A stretch of DNA of 64,000 bases from Pilimelia terevasa (GCF_014647915.1 NZ_BMQC01000006.1:234495-298494), one strand, 5' to 3'; shown: positions 17,665-27,181, counted from the stretch's first letter. The notes: generated from the letters alone by a model not told the origin. Numbers and translations: made by a program.

Positions 17665-18588
17665 TTAGGCGTCGGGCGGCAGGGTGAAGGAGGCGATGTC
17701 GGCGTCCACCTGCGCGTAGTGGGCGTAGCCGACCAGGTCGTACAGCCGCGAGCGGGTCATCATCGGCGCGACGACGGCCGCCTGGGTCCCGTCGGCGGCG
17801 ATGCGGCGCAGCCCCGACTCGACGGCGCCCATCGCCAGGCGCAGCGTGCTGACCGGGTAGATGACGAGGTTGTAGCCCAGCCCGCGCAGGGTGTCGGCGG
17901 TCAGCAGGGGTCCCTTGCCGAACTCGGTCATGTTCGCCAGCAGCGGCACGTCCAGCGCCGCGCGGAAGGCCGCGAACTCCGCCTCGTCGGCCAGGGCCTC
18001 GGGGAACACCGCGTCGGCGCCGGCGTCCACGTAGGCCCGCGCCCGGTCGATCGCCGCCGGCAGTCCCTCGACGCCGCGGGCGTCGGTACGGGCGATCAGC
18101 AGGAAGTCGCGGTCGCGGCGGCCGGCCACCGCCGCCCGCAGCCGGTGCACCATCTCGTCGCGGCCGACCAGCGTCTTGCCGTCGAGGTGGCCGCAGCGCT
18201 TGGGCAGCACCTGGTCCTCCAGGTGGCAGCCGGCCAGTCCCGCGTCCTCCAGCGAGGCGACCGTGCGCGCGACGTTCACCGGCTCGCCGAACCCGGTGTC
18301 GGCGTCGGCCAGCGTCGGCAGGTCGGTGGCCGCGGCGATGGGGGCCGCCCAGCCGGCGACCTCGGTGGCGGTGGTCAGGCCGATGTCGGGCAGGCCGGCG
18401 GCGGCCGACAGGGCGCCGCCGGAGACGTACACCCCGTCGAAGCCGGTCGCGGCGACCAGCCGGGCCACCAGCGGGTTGAAGGCCCCGGGCAGGCGCAGCA
18501 GCCCGCTCTCGGCCAGCCGGCCGCGCAGCAGCCGGCGCTTGCCGGCGGCGTCCAGGAGCGGCCGCGGGAACGACTCCCCGGCGGTCAC
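17665..18588 (-). CDS. prpB: 2-methylisocitrate lyase
   Basis: 307 residues. Cleaves 2-methylisocitrate to pyruvate and succinate. [22 protein letters not shown] and the catalytic-loop motif [10 protein letters not shown] with its Cys are present. The GTG start overlaps the prpD stop (GTGA). Length fits the PEP mutase/isocitrate lyase superfamily. Confidence 0.95.
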   Translation of the reverse strand: MTAGESFPRPLLDAAGKRRLLRGRLAESGLLRLPGAFNPLVARLVAATGFDGVYVSGGALSAAAGLPDIGLTTATEVAGWAAPIAAATDLPTLADADTGFGEPVNVARTVASLEDAGLAGCHLEDQVLPKRCGHLDGKTLVGRDEMVHRLRAAVAGRRDRDFLLIARTDARGVEGLPAAIDRARAYVDAGADAVFPEALADEAEFAAFRAALDVPLLANMTEFGKGPLLTADTLRGLGYNLVIYPVSTLRLAMGAVESGLRRIAADGTQAAVVAPMMTRSRLYDLVGYAHYAQVDADIASFTLPPDA

Positions 18589-20117
18589 CGGAAGATCCCC
18601 TTCGGCAGGGCGGCGTCGGCTGCCGCGAGCGCCGCGTCGTCGACGGCGGGGAACAGCAGGGCCAGGTCGGCGGCGGTCAGCTCGCCCAGCCGGTCGGCCG
18701 CGTCCAGGAACTGCCGGCCGGCGGCGTCGGCGACGGTACCGGCGGTGAGGGTGGCGAACTTGCGCGCGTAGGCGGCCCGGTCGAACGGCCGGGCGCCGGC
18801 GGGGTGGGCGTCGGCCAGGGCCAGGGCGTCCTCGACGGTACTGCCGTCGGCGAAGGTGACCACGATCCGCCCGCCGAACGCCTTGTGGGCCGGGTCGGGC
18901 GAGTGGTAGCGCCGGGTCCACTCGGGATCCTCGACCGTACTGATCCTGCGCCACAGCTCCACGGTGTCCGCGCGGGCGGCCCGCTGCGGCGCGTACGAGT
19001 CGACGTGGTGCCAGCCGCCGTCCTGGAGGGCCACCGCCAGGATGTACGGGATCGAGTGGTCCAGGGTCTCCCGGCTGGCGGTCGGGTCGTACTTCTGCGG
19101 GTCGTTGGCCCCCGACCCGATCACGTGGTGGGTGTGGTGGCTGGTGTGCAGGACCACCGAGGCGATCCGGGCCACCCCGGCGGCGGTGTCGATGCCGGCG
19201 ATCTTCTCCCGCAGCCGGCGGGCCAGGTCGATCAGTGCCTGCGCCTGGTACTCCGCCGAGTACTCCTTGGTGTACGTGGCCAGGATCCCGCGCAGCGGCT
19301 CGCCCGGCGCCGGCAGCGGCACCGTGTAGGCGGCGTCGGGCCCGTCCAGGAGCCACGCGATCAACCCGTCCTCGCCCTCGTAGATCGGGGACGGCGCGGT
19401 CTCGCCGCGCATCGCCCGGTCCACCGCCTCGATCGCCGCCTTGCCCGCGAACGCCGGGGCGAACGCCTTCCAGGAGGAGATCTCGCCCTTGCGGGACTGC
19501 CGGGTCGCCGTCGTGGTGTGCACCGCCTGCTGCACCGCCTGGTACACCACCGCGGTGGGCAGGTCCAGCATCGCGCCGAGACCGCAGGCCGTCGCCGCGC
19601 TCAGGTGCGCCACGTGGTCGATCCGGTGCCGGTGCAGGCAGATGCCGGTCACCAGCGCGACGTGCACCTCGTACGCGACCAGCAGCCCCCGCAGGAGGGC
19701 CGCGCCGCCGACGCCGGCGTGCTGGGCGACCGCGAGTAGCGGCGGGATGTTGTCGCCGGGGTGGGAGTAGTCGGCGGCCAGGTACGTGTCGTGGAAGTCC
19801 AGCTCCCGCACCGCGGTGCCGTTGGCCCAGGCCGCCCACTCCGGCGACACCCGCAGCCGCGGCCCCCCGCCGAACACCGACGCGCCCGGCGTCGCCGGGT
19901 GGGCGCGGGCCTGGTCGCGGGCCACCGCCACCGGCCGGCGGGCCAGCGAGGCCACCGCCACGGCCGCGTTGTCGACGACGCGGTGGCCGACCGTCGCCCC
20001 CGCCGCGGGGTCGACCGGCGCCGCCGTCGTGGCCAGCGCGGCCAGCTTCCAGGCCAACTGCCGCTCGCGCGGCAGGCGCGCGGCGCTCGGGGACACACGT
20101 ACCAGGTGCTCGATCAC
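18585..20117 (-). CDS. prpD: 2-methylcitrate dehydratase (MmgE/PrpD family)
   Basis: 510 residues. Dehydrates 2-methylcitrate to cis-2-methylaconitate. [24 protein letters not shown] and [22 protein letters not shown] are PrpD signatures, and the C-terminal half has the usual [19 protein letters not shown] region. I chose GTG 20117 because GGAGGAG lies six bases upstream; an in-frame GTG at 20141 lacks a comparable site. First gene of the operon, divergent from the regulator. Confidence 0.93.
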   Translation of the reverse strand: MIEHLVRVSPSAARLPRERQLAWKLAALATTAAPVDPAAGATVGHRVVDNAAVAVASLARRPVAVARDQARAHPATPGASVFGGGPRLRVSPEWAAWANGTAVRELDFHDTYLAADYSHPGDNIPPLLAVAQHAGVGGAALLRGLLVAYEVHVALVTGICLHRHRIDHVAHLSAATACGLGAMLDLPTAVVYQAVQQAVHTTTATRQSRKGEISSWKAFAPAFAGKAAIEAVDRAMRGETAPSPIYEGEDGLIAWLLDGPDAAYTVPLPAPGEPLRGILATYTKEYSAEYQAQALIDLARRLREKIAGIDTAAGVARIASVVLHTSHHTHHVIGSGANDPQKYDPTASRETLDHSIPYILAVALQDGGWHHVDSYAPQRAARADTVELWRRISTVEDPEWTRRYHSPDPAHKAFGGRIVVTFADGSTVEDALALADAHPAGARPFDRAAYARKFATLTAGTVADAAGRQFLDAADRLGELTAADLALLFPAVDDAALAAADAALPKGIFR

Positions 20118-20187
20118 TCGCGGCTCCTCCGGGATGGGCACCCCGTCAGCCTCGCGGTCCGCACCGCCGCGGTCGAGGCCCGGAACC

Positions 20188-20256
20188 TGCGAAATCCGTC
20201 CCTCCCGCGGCAGCGGAACTGCGAAAGTTGCGGACTCTGCGGATGCTAATTTCGCA
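20188..20256. promoter_or_regulatory. Putative PrpR operator sites
   Basis: TGCGAAAT (20188-20195), TGCGAAAG (20220-20227) and the inverse ATTTCGCA (20249-20256) recur in the short divergent region. The first two are 32 bases apart, about three helical turns. The middle site continues as AAAGTTGCG, close to the AAAGTTTGC core recorded for the related regulator RamB. Likely binding sites for the divergent ScfR-type protein. Confidence 0.5.
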
Positions 20257-20276
20257 GCCGGAGGAGGTGGTCGCCG

Positions 20277-21686
20277 GTGGGGATCGGGCGGGTGTACGCG
20301 CACGCCAAGCTGCGCCGGCTGCGCCGCGAGCACGGCCTCAGCCAGGTCGAGCTGGCCCGCCGGCTGGACATCTCCACCAGCTACCTCAACCAGATCGAGC
20401 ACAACCAGCGGCCGCTCACCGCCGCCGTCCTGCTCCGCCTGTCCGATGTGCTCGGGGTCGAGCCGGAGCACTTCTCCGACGCCGACACCGAGCGGCTCGG
20501 CACCGACCTGCGCACCGCCCTGTCCGACGAGGCCACCGGCGAGCACCTCGGGGCCGAGGAGATCACCGAACTCGTCCGCGACCACCCGGCCGCCGCCCGC
20601 GCCCTGGTCGCCCTGCACCACCGGTACCGCGACGCCGCCGAGCGGGTGGCCGCGCTCGCCGGCCCCAGCCCGCACGACCTGACCGAGCCCCACGACGACG
20701 TCCGCGACTTCTTCTACGGCCACCACAACTACTTCGACCCGCTGGACTGCGCGGCCGAGCAGCGCGCCGCCGACCTCGACCTCGCCCCCGGCCGGGCCGC
20801 CGGCAGCCTCACCCGGCACCTGGACGAGGTGTACGGGGTCCGCGTCGTCACCACCGCCGCGCGGCCCGGCACCGACGTGCGGCGCTACGACGCCGACAGC
20901 GCCGTGCTGTACCTGTCCGGCACTCTCAGCGAGAGCCAGCGGGCGTTCCAACTGGCCACCCAGCTCGCCGTCCTGGCCCACGCCGACCTCGTCGCGGCGC
21001 TGGCCGCCGACCCGACCCTGAGCCCCGCCGCCGCCGCCCTGGCCAGGATCGGCCTGGCCAGCTACTACGCGGGCGCGCTACTCATGCCCTACGCGGCGTT
21101 CCACACGGCCGCCGAGGAGCTGCGGTACGACATCGCCCTGCTCAGCCTGCGCTTCGGCGTCGGGTTCGAGACCGTCTGCCACCGCCTGAGCACCCTGCAG
21201 CGGGGCCGCCGCCGCGGCGTGCCGTTCTCCTTCCTGCGGGTGGACCGCGCCGGCAACATCTCCAAGCGGCAGTCCGCCAGCGACTTCCACTTCTCCCGCC
21301 TCGGCGGGACCTGCCCGCTCTGGACGGTGTACGAGGCGTTCGCCGCCCCCGGGCGCATCCTCACCCAGGTCGCCGAGATGCCCGACGGCAAGCGGTACTT
21401 CTGGATCGCCCGGACCGTCACCCGCGGCGGCCACGGCCACCACCACCCGCGCAGCACCTTCGCGGTCGCCCTGGGCTGCGAGCTGCGCCACGCCCACCGG
21501 CTGGTCTACTCCGAGGGGGTGGCGCTCGACGACGCCCGCGCCGCCACCCCCATCGGCCTCGGCTGCCGGATCTGCGAGCGGCGCGACTGCGCGCAGCGCG
21601 CCCGGCCGCCCGCGGGCGGCCACCTCGCCATCGACCCGCACCGCCGTACCGCCGTGCCCTACCCGGTCGACGGCGGGGCGGGCTGA
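20277..21686 (+). CDS. prpR: PrpR/ScfR-type transcriptional regulator
   Basis: 469 residues. N-terminal XRE helix-turn-helix (about residues 10-65: [20 protein letters not shown] then [16 protein letters not shown]), a middle acyl-CoA-sensing domain of the DUF2083/IrrE-like type, and a C-terminal [17 protein letters not shown] with C-x2-C-x4-C, matching the iron-sulfur cysteines of mycobacterial PrpR. It should activate the methylcitrate operon in response to short-chain acyl-CoA. GTG start behind GGAGGAGG. Divergent from prpD; its 3' end overlaps the convergent GNAT gene by 28 bases. Confidence 0.92.
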   Translation: MGIGRVYAHAKLRRLRREHGLSQVELARRLDISTSYLNQIEHNQRPLTAAVLLRLSDVLGVEPEHFSDADTERLGTDLRTALSDEATGEHLGAEEITELVRDHPAAARALVALHHRYRDAAERVAALAGPSPHDLTEPHDDVRDFFYGHHNYFDPLDCAAEQRAADLDLAPGRAAGSLTRHLDEVYGVRVVTTAARPGTDVRRYDADSAVLYLSGTLSESQRAFQLATQLAVLAHADLVAALAADPTLSPAAAALARIGLASYYAGALLMPYAAFHTAAEELRYDIALLSLRFGVGFETVCHRLSTLQRGRRRGVPFSFLRVDRAGNISKRQSASDFHFSRLGGTCPLWTVYEAFAAPGRILTQVAEMPDGKRYFWIARTVTRGGHGHHHPRSTFAVALGCELRHAHRLVYSEGVALDDARAATPIGLGCRICERRDCAQRARPPAGGHLAIDPHRRTAVPYPVDGGAG

Positions 21687-22486
21687 CGGTGCGGTACCGG
21701 CGGGCCGTGGTGGTAGGGCGTCGTCGTGGACACCCTGACCAGGCCCGAGCGTGCGAGGATCGGGCGCGAGTACTCGGTGGAGTCGCTGTGGATGAGCCTT
21801 GTGCCCTTCTCCATTGCCGCGCGGGCCCGCGCTGCCGTCAACGCGCGGTAGATCCCGCGGCCGCGCCACTCCGCACGGGTCGCGCCGCCCCAGATCCCGG
21901 CGAAGTCGGTCCCCCGCACCGGTTCCAGCCGGCCGGCGCCGACGATCCGCTCCCCCGCCTCGGCGACCCACAACTCCATCCCGTCATCGCGGGCCAGCCG
22001 GCGCAGGAGGGCGTCCGCCGTGTCGTCGCTGACGGGATCCCCGAAGACTTCGTCCTGCATCGCACTCATCGCGCGGACGTCCGCCTCCTCGCCGACCCGA
22101 CGCAGCGTCACGCCTTCGGGCAGCGGAACGTCGACGACGAGCCGCCGCGCCTCGCCAAGCATGATCGACTCGGACTCGCCCGCGACGAACCCGTTCTCCC
22201 GCAGCGCCTCGGGCAGCCCCGGCGCATGGTCGTGCCCACGGGTCTTCCACTCGATCCGGTTGATGTCAGGGTCCGCCTGGTAGTGGACGAGCGCCTCGGC
22301 GACGAGCCGCCGAATCGTATCGATGCCCGCCCCGCCCAGATCGCGGTAGGTGATGAAACCGCGACCGCCGGCGAAGGTGGCGAGGCGCAGTGGTCCGTGC
22401 CGGGTGACCGAGACCGCGCCCGGTGTCTCGGCGTCGGTCCGAAGCTGCTGGTCGTAGGCCGCGAGAAGGCGCACCGGGTCAGTCAT
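21659..22486 (-). CDS. GNAT-family N-acetyltransferase
   Basis: 275 residues. The C-terminal GNAT fold is visible: MELWVAEAGERIVGAGRLEP (strands) followed by the acetyl-CoA loop ATRAEWRGRGIYRALTAAR, which fits the R/Q-x-x-G-x-G/A pattern. The N-terminal half (about 1-130) resembles a second, degenerate acetyltransferase domain. Substrate unknown. ATG 22486 begins MTDPVRLLAAYDQQLR, a common start for this two-domain group. Tail overlaps prpR. Confidence 0.9.
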   Translation of the reverse strand: MTDPVRLLAAYDQQLRTDAETPGAVSVTRHGPLRLATFAGGRGFITYRDLGGAGIDTIRRLVAEALVHYQADPDINRIEWKTRGHDHAPGLPEALRENGFVAGESESIMLGEARRLVVDVPLPEGVTLRRVGEEADVRAMSAMQDEVFGDPVSDDTADALLRRLARDDGMELWVAEAGERIVGAGRLEPVRGTDFAGIWGGATRAEWRGRGIYRALTAARARAAMEKGTRLIHSDSTEYSRPILARSGLVRVSTTTPYHHGPPVPHRQPAPPSTG

Positions 22487-22643
22487 GCCCCGTACGCTGC
22501 AACAGCGAGGTGGGGCGGGCAACCGGTATTCGAACCAGACCCCACGACCCGGGTCGCCGACACCGCGGGCGCCAGAGCCGATCGCCACCCACGGGTTTCC
22601 GTCCGGGAGAAGAAGGTCACCGCCGGCCCGTAGGGTGGTCTCG

Positions 22644-23492
22644 GTGAAGGGTTCTGTCATAGCCGCTGGGCGACGGCACTCGTTGGGGCTGTGCGGTGAC
22701 GGCACGGTGCTTGCCGCCGGTGCGGGGACAGCCGGTGAGTGCCGGGTCGACGGCTGGGGTGGTGTCGTCGCCGTGGCAGCAGGCAATGTGCACACCGCGC
22801 CGAACACCGGCCGTTCCCACAGCGTCGGCGTGTGCGCCGACGGCACTGTGGTGGCGACAGGCTGGAGCGGTGCCGGGCAGTGTGACGTGGGGTCCTGGCG
22901 GGGCGTGACCCAGGTGGCAGCGGGATGGCGGCGCACCTTGGGGCTCGTCGGCGACGGCACCGTCCTGGCGGCCGGGCGGGCGCAGGACGGCGCAGGTGAG
23001 GTGGGCGACTGGCGCGAGATGGTCGGCCTGGCTTGTGGTGACTGGCACTCGGTGGGCCTCCGAGCCGACGGCACGGCGGTCGCCGTGGGGAACAACAGCC
23101 GCGGGCAGTGCGCTGTCGACCGGTGGCGTGGAATCGCCGCTGTCGCCGCCGGCTGTCTGCACACCGTTGGTCTGACCGATGAGGGGCGCGTGCTGGCGGT
23201 CGGGGACGGATCGGCAGGGGCCTGCGATGTCGGCACGTGGAGAGACCTGGTGGCCGTTTCGGCGGGGAGCCACCACACGGTGGGAGTGACGGCGACCGGC
23301 CGGGTCGTGGCCGCGGGCAGCAACGACTTCGGGCAGTGCGACGTGGTCGGCTGGCATGGGATCGTCGCGGTGGCGGCCGGTTCCACCCACACCGTGGGGC
23401 TCCGTGCGGACGGAACCGCGGTCGCTGCGGGCAACAACGAGCAGGGCCAGTGCGACATCACGGGCTGGACCGCGATCCGGCGACCCGACTAG
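22644..23492 (+). CDS. RCC1-like repeat protein
   Basis: 282 residues made of about six repeats of the form VAAGxxHTVGLxxDGTVxAxGxNxxGQCxVxxW, the RCC1/BLIP-II type seven-bladed propeller pattern. The second blade contains an unusual NVHTAPNTGRSH insertion with two His-rich starts. No signal peptide, so cytoplasmic. The GTG start at 22644 is the first in-frame start before the first repeat. Probably a protein-interaction scaffold; no enzyme motif. Confidence 0.85.
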   Translation: MKGSVIAAGRRHSLGLCGDGTVLAAGAGTAGECRVDGWGGVVAVAAGNVHTAPNTGRSHSVGVCADGTVVATGWSGAGQCDVGSWRGVTQVAAGWRRTLGLVGDGTVLAAGRAQDGAGEVGDWREMVGLACGDWHSVGLRADGTAVAVGNNSRGQCAVDRWRGIAAVAAGCLHTVGLTDEGRVLAVGDGSAGACDVGTWRDLVAVSAGSHHTVGVTATGRVVAAGSNDFGQCDVVGWHGIVAVAAGSTHTVGLRADGTAVAAGNNEQGQCDITGWTAIRRPD

Positions 23493-23887
23493 GTACTGCG
23501 CTTCCGGCCGTCGGCTTACTCCACACGCTGCCTTCAACACCACACCCGAGGACACCGCCGACGCGGCGCTGCGGTGGTTGCGGTAGGCCGACGGTGCCGG
23601 CCGGCTGAGTTTTGGCGTCAGCGACCCGGGTTCGTGGGACGGTGGTCGTTGTCAGGCCGTCTGCCGGGTACTCGACCGTGCGCGCCGTGACCGTCGTCAT
23701 GACAGGCGAGGCCAACGCCCCATCCAGCCCGGTCGGCTCCGTGTTCGCCACCCGCGCGATGACGACGAGCCGGATGGTGACGAGCTGGGGGCGCGGGGCG
23801 TCAGCGGTGGGGCGGGCAGAAGCGCCGCGCGGGGTTCGCGGTCCGCTGGTGCCGCGCGGCCGGCCGGTCGCTCGCTACGATCGGGAC
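23493..23887. other. Intergenic region
   Basis: 395 bases with no convincing gene. Open frames on both strands lack ribosome sites and family resemblance. The right end carries the promoter of the short ORF at 23888. Confidence 0.4.
23876..23881 (+). promoter_or_regulatory. -10 element of a leaderless promoter
   Basis: TACGAT ends six bases before ATG 23888; no Shine-Dalgarno is visible. Confidence 0.45.
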
Positions 23888-23950
23888 ATGCAGAATGATC
23901 TCGGAGCGGGCGGCTGGCGCCCTCTCGGCCTCGGTGGGGAGACGGAATGA
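23888..23950 (+). CDS. Very short leaderless ORF (20 aa)
   Basis: ATG directly after a TANNNT-N6 promoter element; encodes MQNDLGAGGWRPLGLGGETE and ends in ATGA shared with the next ORF. It could be a leader peptide allowing coupled translation of the 86-residue ORF, or the head of a decayed gene. Confidence 0.4.
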   Translation: MQNDLGAGGWRPLGLGGETE

Positions 23951-24207
23951 CCGGCGGTCCGCAGGCGATGTTCGTCGTCGAGTTTCCCTGTGACCTGTTC
24001 TGCCGCATCGAGGTTGACCTGAGCGGCGAGAGCAGCCAGGTGACACTGCAGCAGTTGCGGGTGAAGGCTGACGGGCTGCACCGGCAGGTACACGAACCAG
24101 AACTCGCCGAGACCGACGCGGCGGTCGCCGACCAGGACGCGGCGAAGCGCCCCTCGACCACCGTGTTCCTCTCCGCACCCGGGCGGAGCGGTCAGCAGCG
24201 ACGGTGA
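23947..24207 (+). CDS. Hypothetical 86-residue protein
   Basis: The ATG overlaps the stop of the 20-residue ORF. The first half (MFVVEFPCDLFCRIEVDLSG) is strand-rich and the second half charged and helical. No family recognised. Support comes only from promoter position and start-stop coupling; the opposite strand is also open here. Confidence 0.4.
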   Translation: MTGGPQAMFVVEFPCDLFCRIEVDLSGESSQVTLQQLRVKADGLHRQVHEPELAETDAAVADQDAAKRPSTTVFLSAPGRSGQQRR

Positions 24208-24333
24208 CGGACGCCGCACGGCCTGTTCGCCGGCCTCCGCCCGTCATCGGGTCACAACGTGCCGACGAGCGGGGGAGGCCGCAGGTGCGGCGCCGCGTGG
24301 CCGTGACGCCGTGGTGGCATAGAGTCGCCGAGC

Positions 24334-24891
24334 ATGGGACTACTCACCTTCGGCCTCAACCTCACCCTGGACGGCTGCGTCGACCACCGGGAGGGGATCG
24401 CCGACGACGAGACGCACGCCTTCTTCACCCGTCTCATGGACGAGGGCGGAGCGGTGCTGTGGGGTCGCGTCACCTACGAAATGATGGAGAGCTACTGGCC
24501 GGCCGTCGCCCGCGGCGACGAAAAGGCACCGCCGGCCCTCCACGAATGGGCGGTCAAGCTGGAGGCCAAACCCAAGTACGTGGTGTCGTCCACGCGCAAG
24601 GACTTCCCGTGGACCAACAGCCACCACCTCGTCGGCGACCTGCGTGAGGGCGTGCAGAAGCTCAAGGACGCGACCCCGGCCGGGGTCCTCCTCGGAAGCG
24701 GCACGCTCGCCACCGAACTGGACCGGCTGGACCTGATCGACGAGTACCGGCTCCTCGTCCACCCCAGGATCGCCGGCCACGGCCCGACGCTGTACCAGGG
24801 TGGGCTGCCCGGCACCCGCCAGCTCGCACTGCTCTCGGCGCAGCCGCTCCGCAACGGCGCGGTGGCCATGCACTACCGCCGCGCGCGCTGA
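24334..24891 (+). CDS. Dihydrofolate-reductase-family (RibD C-terminal-like) protein
   Basis: 185 residues with the RibD_C fold: LTFGLNLTLDGCVDH at the start, LWGRVTYEMMESYWP, VVSSTRK and the nucleotide-binding VLLGSGTLATELDRLDLIDEYRL then HPRIAGHGPTLY. Probable NADPH-dependent reductase with unknown substrate. A TAGAGT eight bases before the ATG suggests a leaderless or nearly leaderless transcript. Confidence 0.93.
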   Translation: MGLLTFGLNLTLDGCVDHREGIADDETHAFFTRLMDEGGAVLWGRVTYEMMESYWPAVARGDEKAPPALHEWAVKLEAKPKYVVSSTRKDFPWTNSHHLVGDLREGVQKLKDATPAGVLLGSGTLATELDRLDLIDEYRLLVHPRIAGHGPTLYQGGLPGTRQLALLSAQPLRNGAVAMHYRRAR

Positions 24892-25130
24892 ATCAGCGGG
24901 AGTCACCGCCGCCGGACGAACGGCATTTCGACAATGCGAGCAACGCAGAGGCAAACACCGCCGAGGTCAGGGCGTTTCGCCCGTGCCGAGTCCGGCGTGA
25001 GATTTGATTCCCCTCGAATTGCGACTGCCGTCGCATCCGGGGGAAACGCCATTCCCCAAAGGCCACCGCGCCGAGTAGGCAGGCAGCCCGACCGCGAGCG
25101 GGTACGGCCGCTACTCGGCGGGTCCGGGGA

Positions 25131-25337
25131 TCAGCCGCTTCGACGGTTGCCGTACTGGCGAGGGCTCTGCACGGTGCCGGAACGGCCCTGGACGCCGCCC
25201 GCGGGACCCACGGCGTGGTTGGCGGGGGCCTTGCCCTTGGACCGGCGTGCCGCCCGGTTCTCGAAGGGCCGCGGCTGGTCCTCGGATCCGGCTTCGGCCT
25301 CGGCGGTGGGATCGGCGGCGTCGGCAGCGTCGGTCAT
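25131..25337 (-). CDS. Small conserved basic protein
   Basis: 68 residues; ATG 25337 behind CGAGGAG. The pattern RPFENRAARRSKGKAPANH followed by SPRQYGNRRSG is one I recall in many small unnamed actinobacterial proteins. Acidic Ala/Glu-rich N terminus, basic C terminus, probably disordered. May bind nucleic acid; function unknown. Confidence 0.75.
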   Translation of the reverse strand: MTDAADAADPTAEAEAGSEDQPRPFENRAARRSKGKAPANHAVGPAGGVQGRSGTVQSPRQYGNRRSG

Positions 25338-25510
25338 CGGTGTCTCCTCGCGCAGTGCAGAATCGGACTCAACGCCGCAGGTCTCAGGCGCGAGCCGCTG
25401 CGCTGAGTAGACGGTAACGCAGGCCACCCCGACGGGCCAGCAGCGCGGTAGCTGGCCGAACGGCGTCGACCGATCGCCCCCCAGGGGCCATCGCACAGAC
25501 TCGCCGCACG

Positions 25511-26347
25511 TCAGCGCAGGGTCAACACCGACTCCAGGTACGTCGACGGGAGCGCCACCGGACCCTCGCCGCCGTGCCGGTCCCACTGCCGGGCCAGCGC
25601 GGTCAACTCGGCGGCCAGAGCCGCGGCGCCGGCCTCGTCGAGCGCGCCGAACGCGCGGACCGTCGGCCCGTACCAGCGGCGGAACGTGTCCACGAACGCC
25701 TCCGCGGACGCGAAGCGCATCGTGCAGGTACGGGTCACCGAGGCCGTCTCCGCGACCGCGTCGCCGAACAGCTCGGCCAGGTGCGCGGCCGTGCCCCACA
25801 GCAGCGGCGAGGCCACGCCGGCCGGCGGCGGCACGTGCCCGGCGACCGTGCGGAACACCGCCCCGATGAACCCGTCCGGGCACCAGGAGGCCAGGCCGAG
25901 CGTGCCGCCGGGCCGCACGACCCGGACCAGCTCCGCCGCTGCCCGCTGGTGGTCCGGGGCGAACATCACCCCGAACACGCTCAGCGCGGCGTCGACGGCG
26001 TCGTCGGCGACGGGCAGCGCCTCAGCGTCGCCGAGGCGGAACTCGACGGACAGGCCCTCGGCGGCGGCGCGGCGGCGGCCGTCCTCCAGCAGCGCCTCGA
26101 CGTAGTCGACGCCCAGGACGCTGGCGTCGGCGCGGGCGGCGGCCAGCGTGGCGTTGCCGTTGCCGCAGGCCACGTCCAGCACCCGCGAGCCGGCGCGCAG
26201 GTCGGCGGTGTCGGCCAGCAACTCGCTGACCAGGACGATGCGGGCGGCGATCCGCCGGAAGTCCCCGCTGGCCCAGGTCTGCTGCTGCGTGCTCTTGAGC
26301 GGGGTGAGGGCCAGCCCGGCCGGGCTGGCGGTGCTCGTGGTGGTCAT
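25511..26347 (-). CDS. SAM-dependent methyltransferase (class I)
   Basis: 278 residues. Motif I VLDVACGNGNATLAAA, the acidic VLGVDYVEALL, the post-motif GDAEALPVADDAVDAALSVFGVMFAPD and RVVRPGGTLGLASW identify a UbiE/Methyltransf_11-type enzyme. The C-terminal third is likely the substrate cap. Substrate unknown. Monocistronic. Confidence 0.93.
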   Translation of the reverse strand: MTTTSTASPAGLALTPLKSTQQQTWASGDFRRIAARIVLVSELLADTADLRAGSRVLDVACGNGNATLAAARADASVLGVDYVEALLEDGRRRAAAEGLSVEFRLGDAEALPVADDAVDAALSVFGVMFAPDHQRAAAELVRVVRPGGTLGLASWCPDGFIGAVFRTVAGHVPPPAGVASPLLWGTAAHLAELFGDAVAETASVTRTCTMRFASAEAFVDTFRRWYGPTVRAFGALDEAGAAALAAELTALARQWDRHGGEGPVALPSTYLESVLTLR

Positions 26348-26462
26348 CGGCTCATTTCCCTTCGGGTGCTCTGTTCTGCCTCCCAGAGAGCATCCGCCCC
26401 GCGGGCGCGCAGGGCCAGCGCATTCGGCGTACCGGTACCGACTCCGCGCCGCGGCCCGGCGG

Positions 26463-26852
26463 CTACTTCATGGCCGCGATCTGGATCAGGTTTCCGCAGG
26501 TGTCGTCGAGGACGGCGGTGACCACCGGCCCCAGGTCGACCGCCTCCTGCGTGAACCGGACGCCCAGCGCCTTGAGGCGCTCGACCTCGGCGTACACGTC
26601 GTCAACGGCGAACTGGGTGAACGGGATGCCGTCGGCGACCAGGGCACTCTTGAACGGCCCGGCCGCCGGGTGTCCGTCGGGCTCCAGGAGCAGCTCGACC
26701 CCGTCGGGGTCGGCCGGGGAGACCACCGTCAGCCAGCGGGCGCCGCCCGCGGGCTCGTCGGTCTTCTTGGTGAACCCGAGCTTCTCGGTGTAGAAGGCCA
26801 GCGCCCTGGCCTGGTCGTCGACGAGCACGCTGGTGATGGCGACACGGATCAC
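26463..26852 (-). CDS. VOC-family (glyoxalase-like) protein
   Basis: 129 residues: IRVAITSVLVDDQARALAFY opens the first beta-alpha-beta-beta-beta unit, GFTKKTDEPAGGARWLTV and GVELLLEP continue it, and the second unit ends in FTQEAVDLGPVVTAVLDDTCGNLIQI. The GTG start overlaps the stop of the ArsR-type gene, so the regulator and enzyme form one operon. Could be a resistance or detoxification enzyme; metal ligands are not certain from sequence alone. Confidence 0.9.
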   Translation of the reverse strand: MIRVAITSVLVDDQARALAFYTEKLGFTKKTDEPAGGARWLTVVSPADPDGVELLLEPDGHPAAGPFKSALVADGIPFTQFAVDDVYAEVERLKALGVRFTQEAVDLGPVVTAVLDDTCGNLIQIAAMK

Positions 26853-27148
26853 GGGTCGGGTTCCTCTCGCGCGATGGGCCACCGGTCGACGATCGCGCGC
26901 AGCGGGCCCGTGTCGACGTGGTGGAACTTGTACCGGCCCTGTCGCCGGGTGTGCACCAGGCCGGCCTGTTCGAGCACGGCGAGGTGCTGCGAGACGGCCT
27001 GGCGCGTGGACGCCAGGCCGTGCTTCACGGCCAGGCGGCCGCAGATCTCGAACAGGGTCTGGCCGTCCCTGTCGGTCAGTTCGTCCAGGATGATGCGCCG
27101 CGTCGCGTCGCCCAGGGCCTTGAACAGGTCGCGTTCCGCGTCCACCAC
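26849..27148 (-). CDS. ArsR-family transcriptional regulator
   Basis: 99 residues of winged-helix type: FKALGDATRRIILDELTDRDGQTLFEI, then the recognition helix region STRQAVSQHLAVLEQAGLVHTRRQGRYKFHHVD. No cysteine metal site typical of SmtB/ArsR sensors is seen, so a non-metal signal is likely. Two tandem GTG codons (27148, 27145) lie directly after the promoter and there is no Shine-Dalgarno, so translation is probably leaderless. Co-operonic with the VOC gene. Confidence 0.88.
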   Translation of the reverse strand: MVDAERDLFKALGDATRRIILDELTDRDGQTLFEICGRLAVKHGLASTRQAVSQHLAVLEQAGLVHTRRQGRYKFHHVDTGPLRAIVDRWPIAREEPDP

Positions 27149-27151
27149 CCC

Positions 27152-27181
27152 GTTATACGCAAGCGAACACTTGCCTGTCAA
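27152..27181 (-). promoter_or_regulatory. Consensus promoter of the ArsR-VOC operon
   Basis: TTGACA (27176-27181 on the reverse strand) and TATAAC (27152-27157) with an 18-base spacer. Start of transcription would fall on the GTG start codon. Confidence 0.7.
27159..27174. promoter_or_regulatory. Probable ArsR operator in the promoter spacer
   Basis: The near-palindrome GCAAGTGTTCGCTTGC lies wholly between the -35 and -10 hexamers, an ideal site for autorepression. Confidence 0.55.

Noticed and set aside
21659..23461. 600-codon reverse frame covering the RCC1-like gene and the GNAT gene
   Set aside because: Only the part from ATG 22486 has GNAT motifs and a typical start; the upstream extension is antisense to RCC1 repeats and repetitive for that reason.
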